Part shown: positions 49,154 to 58,166 of the stretch, in pieces
Position numbering within the stretch: position 1 is the stretch's first letter
Layout: each line of letters begins with the position of its first letter
DNA from: Planctomycetota bacterium
GTDB taxonomy: Bacteria; Planctomycetota; Planctomycetia; Isosphaerales; Isosphaeraceae
Length of the DNA stretch: 58,166 nucleotides
Direction: 5' to 3'
NCBI GenBank assembly: GCA_021791715.1
Contig: JAJYWB010000038.1
Coordinates: 1 to 58,166 of the forward strand
Position numbers and translations under genes: made by a program
Notes under the pieces: model-generated
Told to the model about the DNA's origin: nothing
The model's input: the letters and a program-made list of their open reading frames with translations, nothing else
Databases searched by the model: none

Positions 49154-49273
49154 TTTTTGTTCATGTCTGAATTACGGTGAACGGAACGGCTCGCGAGGCC
49201 GTCGGGGCGCGAGACGCGTCTCGGCGGTCGATCGCGAGAGCCGGCGACGCGAGATCGAGAGAGTCGACGATCG

Positions 49274-49441
49274 ATGAGGCCGGGCCGCACGTTTCGGACT
49301 TTGATCGTATGTGCGTCCGCTTTCATGTACGCGGCGCCCTCGACGACCGCGGCTTCTTTGCTTGAACGCGTACCGATGCAACGTCGAGCCGTCGTCAAGC
49401 CGCCGCGACAAGGCGTTTTTCCCCAGGCCGGCGCCAAATGA
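49274..49441 (+). CDS. Possible 55-aa secreted peptide leading the ABC operon
   Basis: A short frame encoding a convincing signal peptide (MRPGRTFRTLIVCASAFMYA, ending APSTTAA) and a basic mature part of about 28 residues (SLLERVPMQRRAVVKPPRQG then VFPQAGAK). GAGAGAG lies upstream. Its stop overlaps the ATG at 49438 of the binding-protein gene (ATGA), a coupling pattern used elsewhere in this window. It could be a real exported peptide or a leader peptide that controls the operon; it is too short for confident calling by composition. Confidence 0.45.
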   Translation: MRPGRTFRTLIVCASAFMYAAPSTTAASLLERVPMQRRAVVKPPRQGVFPQAGAK

Positions 49442-50526
49442 TCGGCGTCTCGGGTTATGGAATATCAATGAATCGTTTTATGACAATGCAACGCGTCGTG
49501 ATCGCGGGATCGATCGGCTGGATCGTCGCGATCACCCTGCTGCACGCCAAGCTCAATCTGGGAACTTTCGATCGCGCCGCGTCCGCCGAACGCGCGATCG
49601 TCGAGCGGTTTCGCGTCGGCTACATCCCCGTGACTTGCCATCTCACGTGTCCGGTGACGAACTTCATCAACGAACGGACGAAGGGAGACGGGCTCTTCGA
49701 ACCCGTTCGCTTCAGCGGTTGGCCCGAGCTTAAGGAAACGTTTCTGTCGGGCGATCTCGATGCGTCTTTCATCCTCGCGCCGATGGCGATCGCGCTTCGC
49801 GAACAGGGAGTTCCGCTTAAGATCGTTTATCTCGGCCATCGCGACGGGACGGCGCTCATGGCTCGTAAAGATTCCAATATCTTTAAGATCGAAGATCTTC
49901 GCGGCAAGAAAATCGCCGTCCCCAATCGGTTTTCCAATCAGTTGCTTATCTTATATAAAGTGATGAAAGACAGGGGGATGAATATAAAAGATTGCGATAT
50001 CGTCGAGCTTCCCGCGCCCGATATGGCCGCGGCTCTCTTCACCCGAGCGGTCGACGCGGTGATCTCGGGAGAGCCGTTCATGGCTCAGACCGAGATGGAC
50101 GGCTACGGGAGAGTGATTTTCTTAACCAAAGACGTTTGGCCGGGGTTCATCTCGTGCGTGCTCGCGGTTCCCGATCGCGTGATCAAAACCCGCCGCGGCG
50201 ACGTCCAGAAACTCGTCGACGGGATCGCCAAAAGCGGCAAATGGCTCGATCAATCGCCCAAACACCGGATGACCGCGGCCGAGTTCGCCGGAAATCTCTA
50301 TTATCATCAAAATCCCGAATTATTGAAATTCGTTTTAAGTAAGCCCCCCGATCGGGTCAAGTATACGAATCTCGCCGTGGTTCGCCGCGATTTTGAGGAG
50401 ATCGAGGCTCTGGGCCGCGAGGCCGGCGTCCTGAAAGGGACCGCGCGGTTTCAGGATTACGCCGATCCGTCGTTCGTCCAGGATGAATCGGCGATCAAAC
50501 CTTACGAATGGGAGGGTCCGCCGTGA
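49438..50526 (+). CDS. ABC transporter substrate-binding protein (nitrate/sulfonate type)
   Basis: A 362-aa protein with an N-terminal signal or anchor (VVIAGSIGWIVAITLLH) and an NMT1/SsuA-like periplasmic-binding fold: RVGYIPVTCHLTCPVTNFIN, FSGWPELKETFLSGDLDASF then ILAPMAIALREQGVP, LRGKKIAVPNRFSNQLL. The Cys pair in CHLTC marks a distinct subfamily; its ligand is unknown to me. I chose the ATG at 49438 because it overlaps the tiny upstream ORF (ATGA); ATG 49468 is an alternative that still gives the signal. It is followed by permease and ATPase genes with overlaps or short gaps, forming a complete importer. Confidence 0.88.
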   Translation: MIGVSGYGISMNRFMTMQRVVIAGSIGWIVAITLLHAKLNLGTFDRAASAERAIVERFRVGYIPVTCHLTCPVTNFINERTKGDGLFEPVRFSGWPELKETFLSGDLDASFILAPMAIALREQGVPLKIVYLGHRDGTALMARKDSNIFKIEDLRGKKIAVPNRFSNQLLILYKVMKDRGMNIKDCDIVELPAPDMAAALFTRAVDAVISGEPFMAQTEMDGYGRVIFLTKDVWPGFISCVLAVPDRVIKTRRGDVQKLVDGIAKSGKWLDQSPKHRMTAAEFAGNLYYHQNPELLKFVLSKPPDRVKYTNLAVVRRDFEEIEALGREAGVLKGTARFQDYADPSFVQDESAIKPYEWEGPP

Positions 50527-51368
50527 GCCTCGTTCCGATCGCGACGACCGATAACGCCGAGAATCATCGAAATATCATAAAGCCCGATCGTGTTCGACGG
50601 TCGTTCTCTGTTCCGGCGCCTTCGTTCACGCTTCCGCTCCTGGTCGCCGCGGCGTCGATCGGCGTGTGGGAGCTCGCGGTTACTTTCTCCGACAACGATC
50701 TTTTGCCCGGTCCGGCGCTCGTCGTCAAGGGAATTATTGAACTAATTCGCAAGGGTTTGCTCGCTAAATATATCGTCGCGTCTCTTTTTCGAGTGACCTG
50801 GGGTTTCGCGCTTTCGGTACTGGTCGGCGTACCGTTCGGGCTTTTCCTCGGTTGGTTTCGTCCCGCGTACCAGGCGTTCAATCCGCTGATTCAACTTTTG
50901 CGACCGATCTCGCCGATCGCGTGGATTCCGCTCGCGATCCTCTGGTTCGGCGTCTCGGACGCCGCGCCGATTTTTTTGATCTTCCTCGCCGGGGTGTTCC
51001 CGATCACGGTCTCGGCGGCCGCGGCGGTGCGGAACATTCAAACGGTTTATATCAGAGCGGCCCGCAATTTTGGTCTCAGTCGTCTCGCGCTCTTTCGCAA
51101 GGTGATCCTCCCCGCGGCCGCGCCGCAGATCATCACCGGGATTCGGATCGCGCTCGGGGTCGCGTGGCTCGTCGTCGTCGCCGCCGAGATGATCGCGGTC
51201 AATTCAGGACTCGGTTATTTAATTATCGACGCACGCAACGCTGGGAAACGATACGATCTCGTGGTCGCGGGAATGATCGTCATCGGATTGATCGGGCTCG
51301 GGCTCGATCTTCTCATCAGCAGACTCGAACGGTTCGAGCAAATCCGCTGGGGTTCATCGCACCGATGA
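50523..51368 (+). CDS. ABC transporter permease (nitrate/sulfonate type)
   Basis: About 281 aa, starting at GTG (50523) that overlaps the binding-protein stop (GTGA), with GGGAGG upstream. It has six or so membrane segments typical of SsuC/NrtB-type permeases: LLVAAASIGVWELAV, the LLRPISPIAWIPLAILWFGV segment, and the cytoplasmic EAA loop (RAARNFGLSRLALFRKVILP). It forms the channel of the importer with the adjacent binding protein and ATPase. Confidence 0.92.
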   Translation: MSLVPIATTDNAENHRNIIKPDRVRRSFSVPAPSFTLPLLVAAASIGVWELAVTFSDNDLLPGPALVVKGIIELIRKGLLAKYIVASLFRVTWGFALSVLVGVPFGLFLGWFRPAYQAFNPLIQLLRPISPIAWIPLAILWFGVSDAAPIFLIFLAGVFPITVSAAAAVRNIQTVYIRAARNFGLSRLALFRKVILPAAAPQIITGIRIALGVAWLVVVAAEMIAVNSGLGYLIIDARNAGKRYDLVVAGMIVIGLIGLGLDLLISRLERFEQIRWGSSHR

Positions 51369-51396
51369 CGATCGATATTATCGCTGGATCAAAACC

Positions 51397-52212
51397 GTGA
51401 ACCAACAAAATATATGCATGAATAATGAGATTGATCGCCCCGAGGATTCGGTTGCGAGCGTTCCCGCGATCGTCGTTCGCGGTTTATGGTCGTCTTATCC
51501 TGGTCGGCGTAAGGGGACGACGATCGACGTTCTGGAAGGGGTCGACATGGAGACGGCGCGGGGCGAATTCGCGTGCATCGTCGGCCCATCGGGATGCGGC
51601 AAAACGACGCTACTGAACACGATCGCGGGGTTTTTGGAGGCGACACGTGGCGAGGTTCTCGTCGAGGGGCGTCGCGTCGTCGGTCCCGATCCCAAACGGA
51701 TTTTTATCTTTCAAGAAGGGGGAGTATTTCCCTGGCTGACGGTGCGCGACAACGTCGGATTCGGTCTCGGAGAACTTCAACGCTCCGAGCGCGATTCGAT
51801 CATCCAACATTACATCGACATGGTGGGATTAACGGGATTCGAATCGTCGTATCCGAGAGAGCTTTCGGGGGGAATGCGGCAGCGGGTCGAGATCGCGCGG
51901 GCGTTGGCTGCGAACCCCGAGATTCTTTATATGGACGAGCCGTTCGGCGCGCTTGATTATTTTACGCGGTACAAGATGCGCGCCGATCTGATCCGAATTT
52001 GGGAAGTCGAGCGGAAGACGATCCTTTTCGTCACGCACGATATCGACGAGGCGCTCCAGCTCGCGGATCGGATCATCGTGATGAATCGTCGGCCGGCGCG
52101 GGTGGCGACGGTCGTCGAGGTCGACGCCCCAAGGCCTCGCGACCTCGACTCGTCGGAATATCTCGGTCTTCGGCATCGGATCTTCGCCGCGATGGGGATG
52201 AATCATCCATGA
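51397..52212 (+). CDS. ABC transporter ATP-binding protein (nitrate/sulfonate type)
   Basis: A 271-aa ATPase with all motifs: Walker A GPSGCGKTT (residues 63-71), Q-loop FQEGGVFPWL, signature LSGGMRQRVEIARAL, Walker B ILYMDEPFGALD and switch His in FVTHDIDEALQLADRI. The QEGG(V/L)FPW Q-loop is typical of the NrtD/SsuB/TauB group. A GTG at 51397 is taken as start; ATG 51418 is possible. It is the last gene of the importer operon and is followed by a hairpin terminator. Confidence 0.93.
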   Translation: MNQQNICMNNEIDRPEDSVASVPAIVVRGLWSSYPGRRKGTTIDVLEGVDMETARGEFACIVGPSGCGKTTLLNTIAGFLEATRGEVLVEGRRVVGPDPKRIFIFQEGGVFPWLTVRDNVGFGLGELQRSERDSIIQHYIDMVGLTGFESSYPRELSGGMRQRVEIARALAANPEILYMDEPFGALDYFTRYKMRADLIRIWEVERKTILFVTHDIDEALQLADRIIVMNRRPARVATVVEVDAPRPRDLDSSEYLGLRHRIFAAMGMNHP

Positions 52213-52218
52213 CGGGTG

Positions 52219-52249
52219 AGATCTTATCAGGGTAAAGGCGATAAGATCT
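52219..52249 (+). terminator. Hairpin terminator after ABC operon
   Basis: AGATCTTATC (52219-52228) pairs perfectly with GATAAGATCT (52240-52249) around an 11-nt loop, 7 nt after the ATPase stop codon. No T run follows. Confidence 0.6.
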
Positions 52250-52506
52250 TCCGCCGTCGCCGGAAGCTTTTGACGAACGTCTCGCCAGGATCGAGAGGGC
52301 GATTCATGGAGTTTCAGGCGACTCTCACCGAATTCTTCACGCCGTATCCTCTTCAATTCATACGAATATTCTCCGTTCCGTCATCGTCCGCCCCTTGATT
52401 TCCCATTCTCCTAAAGAAATAATACACGAACGAATTCGGAGTAAAGCTCGCCGATCGACGCGGTCGATCCACGCGGCGCCCGAAATGCGTTCGAGGAGGA
52501 TTCCCC

Positions 52507-54789
52507 ATGACGGTCGCGTCGTCGCGTAATCTCCGAATTGTTTCGTTCCTGATCGCGATTTTCGCGTTCGCGACGTTGGGCGCGATGTTCGTCGGTTCGA
52601 TTCACGGGAGGCGATCGTCGGCGCCCGAGCCGACCGAAGGCGATTTCGAAGTCGGCGCCCGCATATCCGACTTCGAACCCAAACGCAATTTCGATCTCGG
52701 GGGCTTTTCGACGATCCTTGATAAAATCGAGCCCTGGAGGCCCTCGGTTACGCTCTCCGAACTCGCCGCGCATTGGCGCGGAGCCGGCTCTCGCCTGATC
52801 GATCGCGTCGATAGCGATATCGCCTCGGCTCACGACGGTGAACGTCAGGCCGAACTCCTGATGAGCAAGGCGATGCTCCAGCAGGCGAACGGAGATCCCG
52901 AAAACGCCTACAAAACGCTCGATCGGCTTCGCGCTCTGCTCGACTCGATCCCCGAGTTGAATCGAAAGTTGCTGTACACGATCGAATATTTTCAGGGAGT
53001 TTGCGCGCTTCGAATCGGCGAAAATGAAAACTGTATTATGTGCCGAGGCGAAAGCTCGTGCATCATTCCGATCGCCCCGTCGGCGATTCATACCAAAACG
53101 CGCGGCTCTCGGCTGGCGATTCAACACTTCTCCAAGTATCTCGAGCGTTTTCCACAAGACGTCGACGTCCGCTGGTTGCTCAACCTGGCGCACATGACTC
53201 TCGGCGAATATCCGGCCAAAGTCGACCCGAAATACCTGATCGCACTCGATCGCTTTCAGAAGTCCGAATTCGACTTAGGCGTTTTTCGCGACGTCTCCGA
53301 CAAGCTTGGAATCGATCGCACCAATCAGGGGGGCGGGGCGATCCTCGACGATTTCGACGGCGACGGACTGCTCGATATCGTGATGACAAGCTTTAGCCCG
53401 GTCGAACACATGCTTTATTTCCACAATCGCGGCGACGGCAGGTTCGAAGATCGGACCGATTCGGCGGGGCTCGCCGATCAATTCGGCGGGCTCGCATGCT
53501 TTCAGGCCGATTACGATAACGACGGCAATCTCGATATCTTTATCCCAAGAGGCGCCTGGCTCCCCTACCCCGTGCGGCCGAGCTTGCTCCGAAACGCGGG
53601 AGACGGCACGTTCGTCGACGTAACCGAACGCGTCGGCCTGCTCGATCCCGTCAACGCTCAGGCCGCGTGCTGGGGCGATTACGACAACGACGGCTTCGTC
53701 GACCTTTTCGTCGGCTGCGAAAACCAGCCGAGCCGGCTGTATCACAACAATCGGGGTCTTAGTTTCGACGAGGTCGCTTTCGAAGCCGGGGTCTCGTGCG
53801 ACGATTCGTCATGCATCAAAGGCGCCACATGGATCGATTTCGACGACGACGATTATCCCGATCTCTTCGTCAACGACATGAAGCGAACCGGGGTTCTTTT
53901 TAAAAACAACCGCGACGGATCGTTCGTCGACGTTACGCGAGCGATGGGAATCGACGGCCCGCGGCACGGATTCGCCTGCTGGGCGTGGGATTACGACAAC
54001 GACGGCCGTCTCGATCTCTTCGCCACATCTTATGAACGCGAACTCAATCAAATCGTCGACGGCCTAAACGGTACGCCGAGCCGCACCGAAACCAACCGTC
54101 TTTACCACAATGAGGGGGGAAAACGGTTCCAAAACGTCACCGCGAAGGCGGGGCTCGATCGCACGTTCGCGACGATGGGATGCAATTTCGGCGATTTCGA
54201 CAACGACGGATATCTTGATTTTTACCTCGGTACGGGCGCGCCGAGCGTCGACGTCCTCGTTCCCAATCGGATGTTCAAAAACGTTCAGGGAAATCGCTTC
54301 GCCGAGATCACCGGAACGTCGCGGACGGGTCATCTTCAAAAAGGACACGGGGTCGCATGCGGCGATTGGGACCGCGACGGCGACGTCGACGTACTGATCG
54401 AATCGGGCGGAGCGATCGACGGCGATAAATATCACAATATGCTGTTTCAAAATCCGAATCGAACGAATCGCTCTTTGACGGTCAAACTCGTCGGGGTGAA
54501 GACGAACCGATCGGCGTTCGGAGCACGGATCAAGCTCGTGACCGCGGGGGAGAATCCGCTCACGGTTTATCGGCACGTTTCGACGGGGAGCAGCTTCGGC
54601 GCGAACCCGCTTGAGCAAACGATCGGAGTCGGCTCGGCCGATCAAATCGCGACGCTCGAAATCCACTGGCCGACGAGCCGAACGACGCAGGTCTTTCACA
54701 ATATCGCCGCGGGTCGATCGATCGAAATCACCGAATTCCAAGGCGAATATCGCGACAAAAAGGTGAAGCCGATCCCCTTCGTCGAATGA
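52507..54789 (+). CDS. FG-GAP/ASPIC-UnbV (CRTAC1-like) envelope protein, copy 2
   Basis: A 760-aa paralogue of the protein at 38739, with the same order: membrane anchor (about 12-33), helical region with CIMCRGESSCIIPI and SAIHTKTRGSRLAI (from about residue 176), propeller with repeated D.D.DG..D calcium loops (DFDGDGLLD, DYDNDGNLD, DYDNDGFVD, DFDDDDYPD, DYDNDGRLD, DFDNDGYLD, DWDRDGDVD), and ASPIC/UnbV end (GARIKLVTAGENPLTVYRHV, LEIHWPTSRTTQVF). GAGGAGGA precedes the ATG. The pair flank the selenoprotein/ABC region, suggesting segmental duplication. Confidence 0.92.
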   Translation: MTVASSRNLRIVSFLIAIFAFATLGAMFVGSIHGRRSSAPEPTEGDFEVGARISDFEPKRNFDLGGFSTILDKIEPWRPSVTLSELAAHWRGAGSRLIDRVDSDIASAHDGERQAELLMSKAMLQQANGDPENAYKTLDRLRALLDSIPELNRKLLYTIEYFQGVCALRIGENENCIMCRGESSCIIPIAPSAIHTKTRGSRLAIQHFSKYLERFPQDVDVRWLLNLAHMTLGEYPAKVDPKYLIALDRFQKSEFDLGVFRDVSDKLGIDRTNQGGGAILDDFDGDGLLDIVMTSFSPVEHMLYFHNRGDGRFEDRTDSAGLADQFGGLACFQADYDNDGNLDIFIPRGAWLPYPVRPSLLRNAGDGTFVDVTERVGLLDPVNAQAACWGDYDNDGFVDLFVGCENQPSRLYHNNRGLSFDEVAFEAGVSCDDSSCIKGATWIDFDDDDYPDLFVNDMKRTGVLFKNNRDGSFVDVTRAMGIDGPRHGFACWAWDYDNDGRLDLFATSYERELNQIVDGLNGTPSRTETNRLYHNEGGKRFQNVTAKAGLDRTFATMGCNFGDFDNDGYLDFYLGTGAPSVDVLVPNRMFKNVQGNRFAEITGTSRTGHLQKGHGVACGDWDRDGDVDVLIESGGAIDGDKYHNMLFQNPNRTNRSLTVKLVGVKTNRSAFGARIKLVTAGENPLTVYRHVSTGSSFGANPLEQTIGVGSADQIATLEIHWPTSRTTQVFHNIAAGRSIEITEFQGEYRDKKVKPIPFVE

Positions 54790-54855
54790 TTCACATTACA
54801 TAAGAATAATTATATTTTGACCATTGATCATTGTTTATCATATCGTGAGAGCCGC

Positions 54856-54884
54856 TTGACCTCGCCGCCGCGGTTCCCTACGAT
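54856..54884 (+). promoter_or_regulatory. Sigma70-like promoter for thiS-thiG
   Basis: TTGACC (54856-54861), 17-nt spacer, TACGAT (54879-54884), about 62 nt before the chosen start codon. I looked for a TPP riboswitch (CTGAGA and ACCTGATC boxes) in the leader and saw none. Confidence 0.5.
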
Positions 54885-54946
54885 GAGCGGATCGACGGGC
54901 GATCATTATATTGTCGGAAATCGACGGTTCGGGCGGGATCATTGCG

Positions 54947-55981
54947 TTGACGATCATCTTGAACGGCGAGCGGCTGGAAACGGCGGCGAACGTAACGGTT
55001 TACAACCTGATCCGCGAACTCGGTCTCAAGCCCGAGCACGTCGCGGTCGAGGTGAATCGCGAGCTTGTGCCGCGGGGCAGGCACGCTGAAACAAGGCTCG
55101 CCGACGGCGATACGGTCGAGGTCGTCACGCTTGTCGGCGGCGGTTCGTCGGCGGTTTCAACCCCCTCGGCGATCGAGCCGCTTCAAATCGGCTCGCACGC
55201 GTTTCGGAATCGACTCTTTGTCGGCACCGGCAAATATTCGACATACGATTTGATGCGAGATTGTCTTGAGCTTTCGGGGACCGAGGTCGTGACGGTCGCG
55301 GTGCGTCGCGAGCGTTTGATTGATCGCGACGGTCGCAATTTGCTCGATTTTCTCGATCTCGATCGGTATACGATTTTGCCCAACACCGCGGGGTGTTTCA
55401 CCGCGGAAGACGCTTTACGCACGGCGCGGCTGGGTCGCGAGATTTTGCTCGGTCTGAACAATCGAGGCGCCGATTGGGTGAAGCTTGAGGTTCTGGCGGA
55501 CCGTAAAACGCTTTTGCCCGACCCTCCCGCGACGCTCGAGGCGACGAAAATTCTCGTCGCCGAGGGGTTTCAGGTGCTGTGTTACACGAGCGACGATCCG
55601 ATCATGGCGAGGAGGCTGAAAGAGGCCGGAGCGGCGTGCGTGATGCCCGCGGGAAGCCCGATCGGCAGCGGCCAGGGAGTTCTCAATCCCAACAACATCC
55701 GTATTATTCTTGAAGATCTAAAAGAAAACGATCCTTTATATCCCGTGATCGTCGACGCGGGGGTGGGCGTTCCCAGCGACGTTTCGATCGCGATGGAACT
55801 CGGTTGCGACGGCGTGCTGTTGAACACGGGGATCGCCTCGGCGGGCGATCCCCGGCGAATGGCACGCGCGATGGGGCTCGCGGTCGAGGCGGGTTTTTTG
55901 GCGGCGCGCGCGGGACGCATTCCCAAGAAGCTCTACGCGACCGCGTCGAGCCCGGTTGAAGGATCGATCGCTCCGCGGTGA
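54947..55981 (+). CDS. thiG: ThiS-ThiG fusion (thiazole synthase)
   Basis: About 344 aa. Residues 1-66 are a ThiS-like ubiquitin-fold sulfur carrier ([20 protein letters not shown] ... [14 protein letters not shown]); after a short Ser/Thr linker, ThiG occupies about 77-344 ([70 protein letters not shown]). ThiG condenses deoxyxylulose phosphate, dehydroglycine and ThiS-borne sulfur into the thiamin thiazole. The carrier's Gly-Gly is internal here. The start is a TTG with GGGCGGGA upstream, giving the standard ThiS beginning; an upstream TTG at 54911 adds 12 residues of no family likeness. Confidence 0.9.
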   Translation: MTIILNGERLETAANVTVYNLIRELGLKPEHVAVEVNRELVPRGRHAETRLADGDTVEVVTLVGGGSSAVSTPSAIEPLQIGSHAFRNRLFVGTGKYSTYDLMRDCLELSGTEVVTVAVRRERLIDRDGRNLLDFLDLDRYTILPNTAGCFTAEDALRTARLGREILLGLNNRGADWVKLEVLADRKTLLPDPPATLEATKILVAEGFQVLCYTSDDPIMARRLKEAGAACVMPAGSPIGSGQGVLNPNNIRIILEDLKENDPLYPVIVDAGVGVPSDVSIAMELGCDGVLLNTGIASAGDPRRMARAMGLAVEAGFLAARAGRIPKKLYATASSPVEGSIAPR

Positions 55982-56032
55982 CGTTTCGCCGCGGCGATCG
56001 TGCGACGGTTCGATCCGTCGCGAAGGAGTTTG

Positions 56033-57991
56033 ATGGCGAAAATCGACCCGCTCTCGGTGCTCGGTCCCGAAGGCGCCGTCGCGCGCCGACTGCAAGGCTA
56101 CGAACCGAGGCCCGAACAACTCGAAATGGCGTCGCGCGTCGCGCATGCGATCGATTCGGGCCAACATTTGATTATTGAAGCGGGGACCGGGGTCGGTAAA
56201 AGCTTCGCTTATCTCGTTCCCGCGATCATCGCCGCGGTCGAGGACAAAAAGAAAGTCGTCGTCTCGACGCACACGATCGGCCTTCAGGAACAACTCCTCA
56301 ACAAAGACATCCCGTTCCTCCGCGCCGTCACCCCGTTCGAATTCTCGGCGGTTCTTGTTAAGGGAAGAGCGAATTATTTAAGCAAGCGCCGGCTCGACGT
56401 CGCGGTCGGTCGATCGATGTCGACTTTTCAATCGATCGACGACCTCGATCAACTCGCCGAGATCCGGATGTGGGCGAGCAGGACGAACGACGGCACCCGC
56501 TCCGATCTTGATTTCAAACCGTCGATGACGCTCTGGGACGCGGTTCAAAGCGATCACTCGAACTGCCTGGGACGCAAATGTTCCACATACAACGACTGCT
56601 TTTATTACAAGGCGCGAAAGCGTATCAGTTCGGCGAATCTCTTGATCGTCAATCATGCGCTCTTCATGAGCGATCTGGCGTTTCGATCGTCGGGCAAGGC
56701 GTTGTTGCCCAAGTACGACGTCGTCATTTTCGACGAGGCGCATACGCTCGAAGCCGTCGCGGGTGAACATCTCGGCGTGCGTCTCTCGAACACTCAAATT
56801 GAATTCACGCTCAATCGCTTGTATAACGATCGAAGCGGCAAAGGGATTTTGACGTATCATAAAATGGACGTGGCGAAAGAGCTGACCTCGCGTGCGCGAT
56901 TCGCGGCGCGGCTTTTTTTCGATCACGTCGCCGAGTGGCAAGCGAGCGAGGGCGCTTCCAACGGGCGATTGCGCACGCCCCCGCCGATCGAGAACACGCT
57001 CGGAGAGGAATTAAAAGTTCTGGGTTCGTCGATCGAACGGAGCGCCGAGACGATCGCGAAACCCGAGGAAAAGATCGAACTCGACGCCGCCGCGGCGCGG
57101 TGCCGCGAATTCGCCGACACGCTTGATCACTGGCTTACGCATCAACAGAAAGACGACGTTCATTGGATCGAGATTTCCGAGGGCTCGCGGCGACGCGTCT
57201 CGCTCGTCTCGTCGCCGATCGACGTCGGAACGACGCTCCATCATCTTTTGTTCAAAAACGTTCCCACGTGCGTCCTTACTTCGGCGACTCTGAGCGTCGG
57301 GTCGCCGCCGAGCTTTCAATTTCCGCGCGACCGCGTGGGACTGAAAACGGGAGGCGCGTTCCGTCTGGGAAGCCCGTTCAATTATCGCAAACAAGCGCGA
57401 ATCATCGTTCAAAGGTCGATACCCGATCCCTCCGATCGACCCGCCGAATTCAAAAAAGCCGTGATTCAATCGATCCCTCGATATATCGAAAGAACCGACG
57501 GACGCGCGTTCGTCCTTTTCACGTCGAATCAAATGCTCGCCGAGGCTTCGCGCGAGCTTTTAAGCTGGTTCCAGAAGCGAGGGATTCGCCTGATCGCGCA
57601 AACCGACGGCGCTCCCGCGAGTAAAATGATGGAGATGTTTCGATCCCACAAGGGGAGCGTGATTTTCGGCGTCGACAGTTTTTGGCAAGGGGTCGACGTT
57701 CCCGGCGACGCGTTATCGAACGTGATCATCACAAGGCTTCCGTTCACGGTTCCCGACCGTCCGTTGGTCGAGGCGCGGGTCGAGGCGATTCGCAAACGAG
57801 GAGGCAATCCCTTTATGGAATATCAAGTTCCCGAGGCTGTCATCAAACTGAAACAAGGCTTCGGCAGGCTCATCCGTTCCAAAAGCGACACCGGAATCGT
57901 CGTGATCCTCGATCCTCGCGTGCTCACAAAACCATACGGCCGCATGTTCCTATCGTCGCTACCCGATTGCCCGATCGACGTTGAAGATTGA
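56033..57991 (+). CDS. DinG-like superfamily 2 helicase
   Basis: A 652-aa XPD/DinG-type helicase, normally a 5'-3' iron-sulfur DNA helicase for repair of structured or damaged DNA. Walker [13 protein letters not shown] (Lys56), DEAH at 234-237 ([10 protein letters not shown]), motif near [10 protein letters not shown], and motif [20 protein letters not shown] are intact. Three cysteines of the iron-sulfur cluster region are present (Cys178, Cys183, Cys189 in [19 protein letters not shown]), but the first usual ligand appears as Ser117 ([11 protein letters not shown]). No exonuclease domain. AAGGAG precedes the ATG at 56033. It starts 51 nt after the thiG stop. Confidence 0.9.
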   Translation: MAKIDPLSVLGPEGAVARRLQGYEPRPEQLEMASRVAHAIDSGQHLIIEAGTGVGKSFAYLVPAIIAAVEDKKKVVVSTHTIGLQEQLLNKDIPFLRAVTPFEFSAVLVKGRANYLSKRRLDVAVGRSMSTFQSIDDLDQLAEIRMWASRTNDGTRSDLDFKPSMTLWDAVQSDHSNCLGRKCSTYNDCFYYKARKRISSANLLIVNHALFMSDLAFRSSGKALLPKYDVVIFDEAHTLEAVAGEHLGVRLSNTQIEFTLNRLYNDRSGKGILTYHKMDVAKELTSRARFAARLFFDHVAEWQASEGASNGRLRTPPPIENTLGEELKVLGSSIERSAETIAKPEEKIELDAAAARCREFADTLDHWLTHQQKDDVHWIEISEGSRRRVSLVSSPIDVGTTLHHLLFKNVPTCVLTSATLSVGSPPSFQFPRDRVGLKTGGAFRLGSPFNYRKQARIIVQRSIPDPSDRPAEFKKAVIQSIPRYIERTDGRAFVLFTSNQMLAEASRELLSWFQKRGIRLIAQTDGAPASKMMEMFRSHKGSVIFGVDSFWQGVDVPGDALSNVIITRLPFTVPDRPLVEARVEAIRKRGGNPFMEYQVPEAVIKLKQGFGRLIRSKSDTGIVVILDPRVLTKPYGRMFLSSLPDCPIDVED

Positions 57992-58037
57992 TCGGAGGCC
58001 GAATTTTTCGGTCAATGATCGCAAAAAAACATAATCC

Positions 58038-58130
58038 GGCTCACCGGGAGGTTCGCCCTCCCAATTTCGGATTCGCCCTCAAATCACGCCGAATTGTGTC
58101 TATTTGGGAGGGCGAACCTCCTGGTGAGCC
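58038..58130. repeat. Palindromic 25-bp repeat pair at window end
   Basis: GGCTCACCGGGAGGTTCGCC+CTCCC (58038-58062) and its near-perfect inverse GGGAGGGCGAACCTCCTGGT+GAGCC (58106-58130), 43 nt apart. These are the same two arms as at the window start, here in the opposite order. No gene lies downstream within the window. Confidence 0.9.
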
Positions 58131-58166
58131 ATTTTTCTTAAATTCAGTCGAAGAGGCCGTTTATTC

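Noticed and set aside
52216..52398. A 60-aa ORF after the ABC operon
   Set aside because: It begins inside the terminator hairpin and shows no signal peptide, motif or ribosome-binding site.
54790..54946. TPP riboswitch upstream of thiS-thiG
   Set aside because: The conserved TPP-box sequences are not present.

Overview
The window reads as chromosomal DNA of a planctomycete. The lineage evidence is several families typical of that group: four DUF1559-type prepilin-like proteins ([11 protein letters not shown] start, H-x9-DG-like end), a large beta-propeller/HEAT/cytochrome c protein of the PVC heme-binding type, FG-GAP/ASPIC-UnbV proteins and small export-signal proteins. The DNA is moderately GC-rich with very frequent GATCG/CGATCG words. 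I cannot name the genus. I found no tRNA, rRNA, CRISPR array or transposase.

Layout. 1-895: three copies of a compound repeat built on a 25-bp inverted motif; more copies lie at 27.85-27.99 kb and 58.04-58.13 kb. 0.9-3.2 kb: a beta-propeller protein and a TPR membrane protein, ended by a long hairpin shared with a convergent HU-like gene. 3.9-10.4 kb (minus): adaptor lipoprotein, RND pump and gamma-glutamyltransferase in one overlapping operon. 10.9-14.0 kb: the propeller/HEAT/heme protein. 14.2-17.5 kb (minus): a DUF3472-like protein with 56-bp tandem repeats at its 3' end, and a subtilisin-like protease followed by a stand-alone relative of its prodomain. 18.0-27.6 kb: TrhA-like membrane protein, amidase, prolyl oligopeptidase (minus), M28 peptidase, GT-C-like membrane protein and amidohydrolase. 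28.2-28.6 kb (minus): cytosine-deaminase-like enzyme.

The region from about 28.8 to 49.2 kb is the most unusual. A module of prepilin-like protein, small lipoprotein and exported two-domain AhpD-like protein occurs three times, in two cases followed by a small coiled-coil protein. In two of the three modules the AhpD-like gene is interrupted by one in-frame TGA exactly where the family has the second cysteine of CxxC (CFY-TGA-MGH), and a well-formed hairpin lies 17-27 nt downstream. A third gene, a peroxidase-related carboxymuconolactone-decarboxylase family member at 48.1 kb, shows the same thing (CKY-TGA-IESH). I read all three as selenoproteins with CxxU centres. One of them is also fused to EF-hands and an iodothyronine-deiodinase-like thioredoxin-fold domain. 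Interleaved are three paralogous small secreted proteins (CSGxxCSG ... IHTIPERVNQWA) and an FG-GAP protein; a second FG-GAP protein lies at 52.5 kb.

49.3-52.2 kb holds an ABC importer of the nitrate/sulfonate type led by a tiny secreted ORF. 54.9-58.0 kb holds a ThiS-ThiG fusion and a DinG-like helicase. The exported redox proteins, prepilins and lipoproteins suggest a cell-envelope thiol/selenol redox system; that function is inference, whereas the recoded TGA codons are directly visible in sequence and frame.
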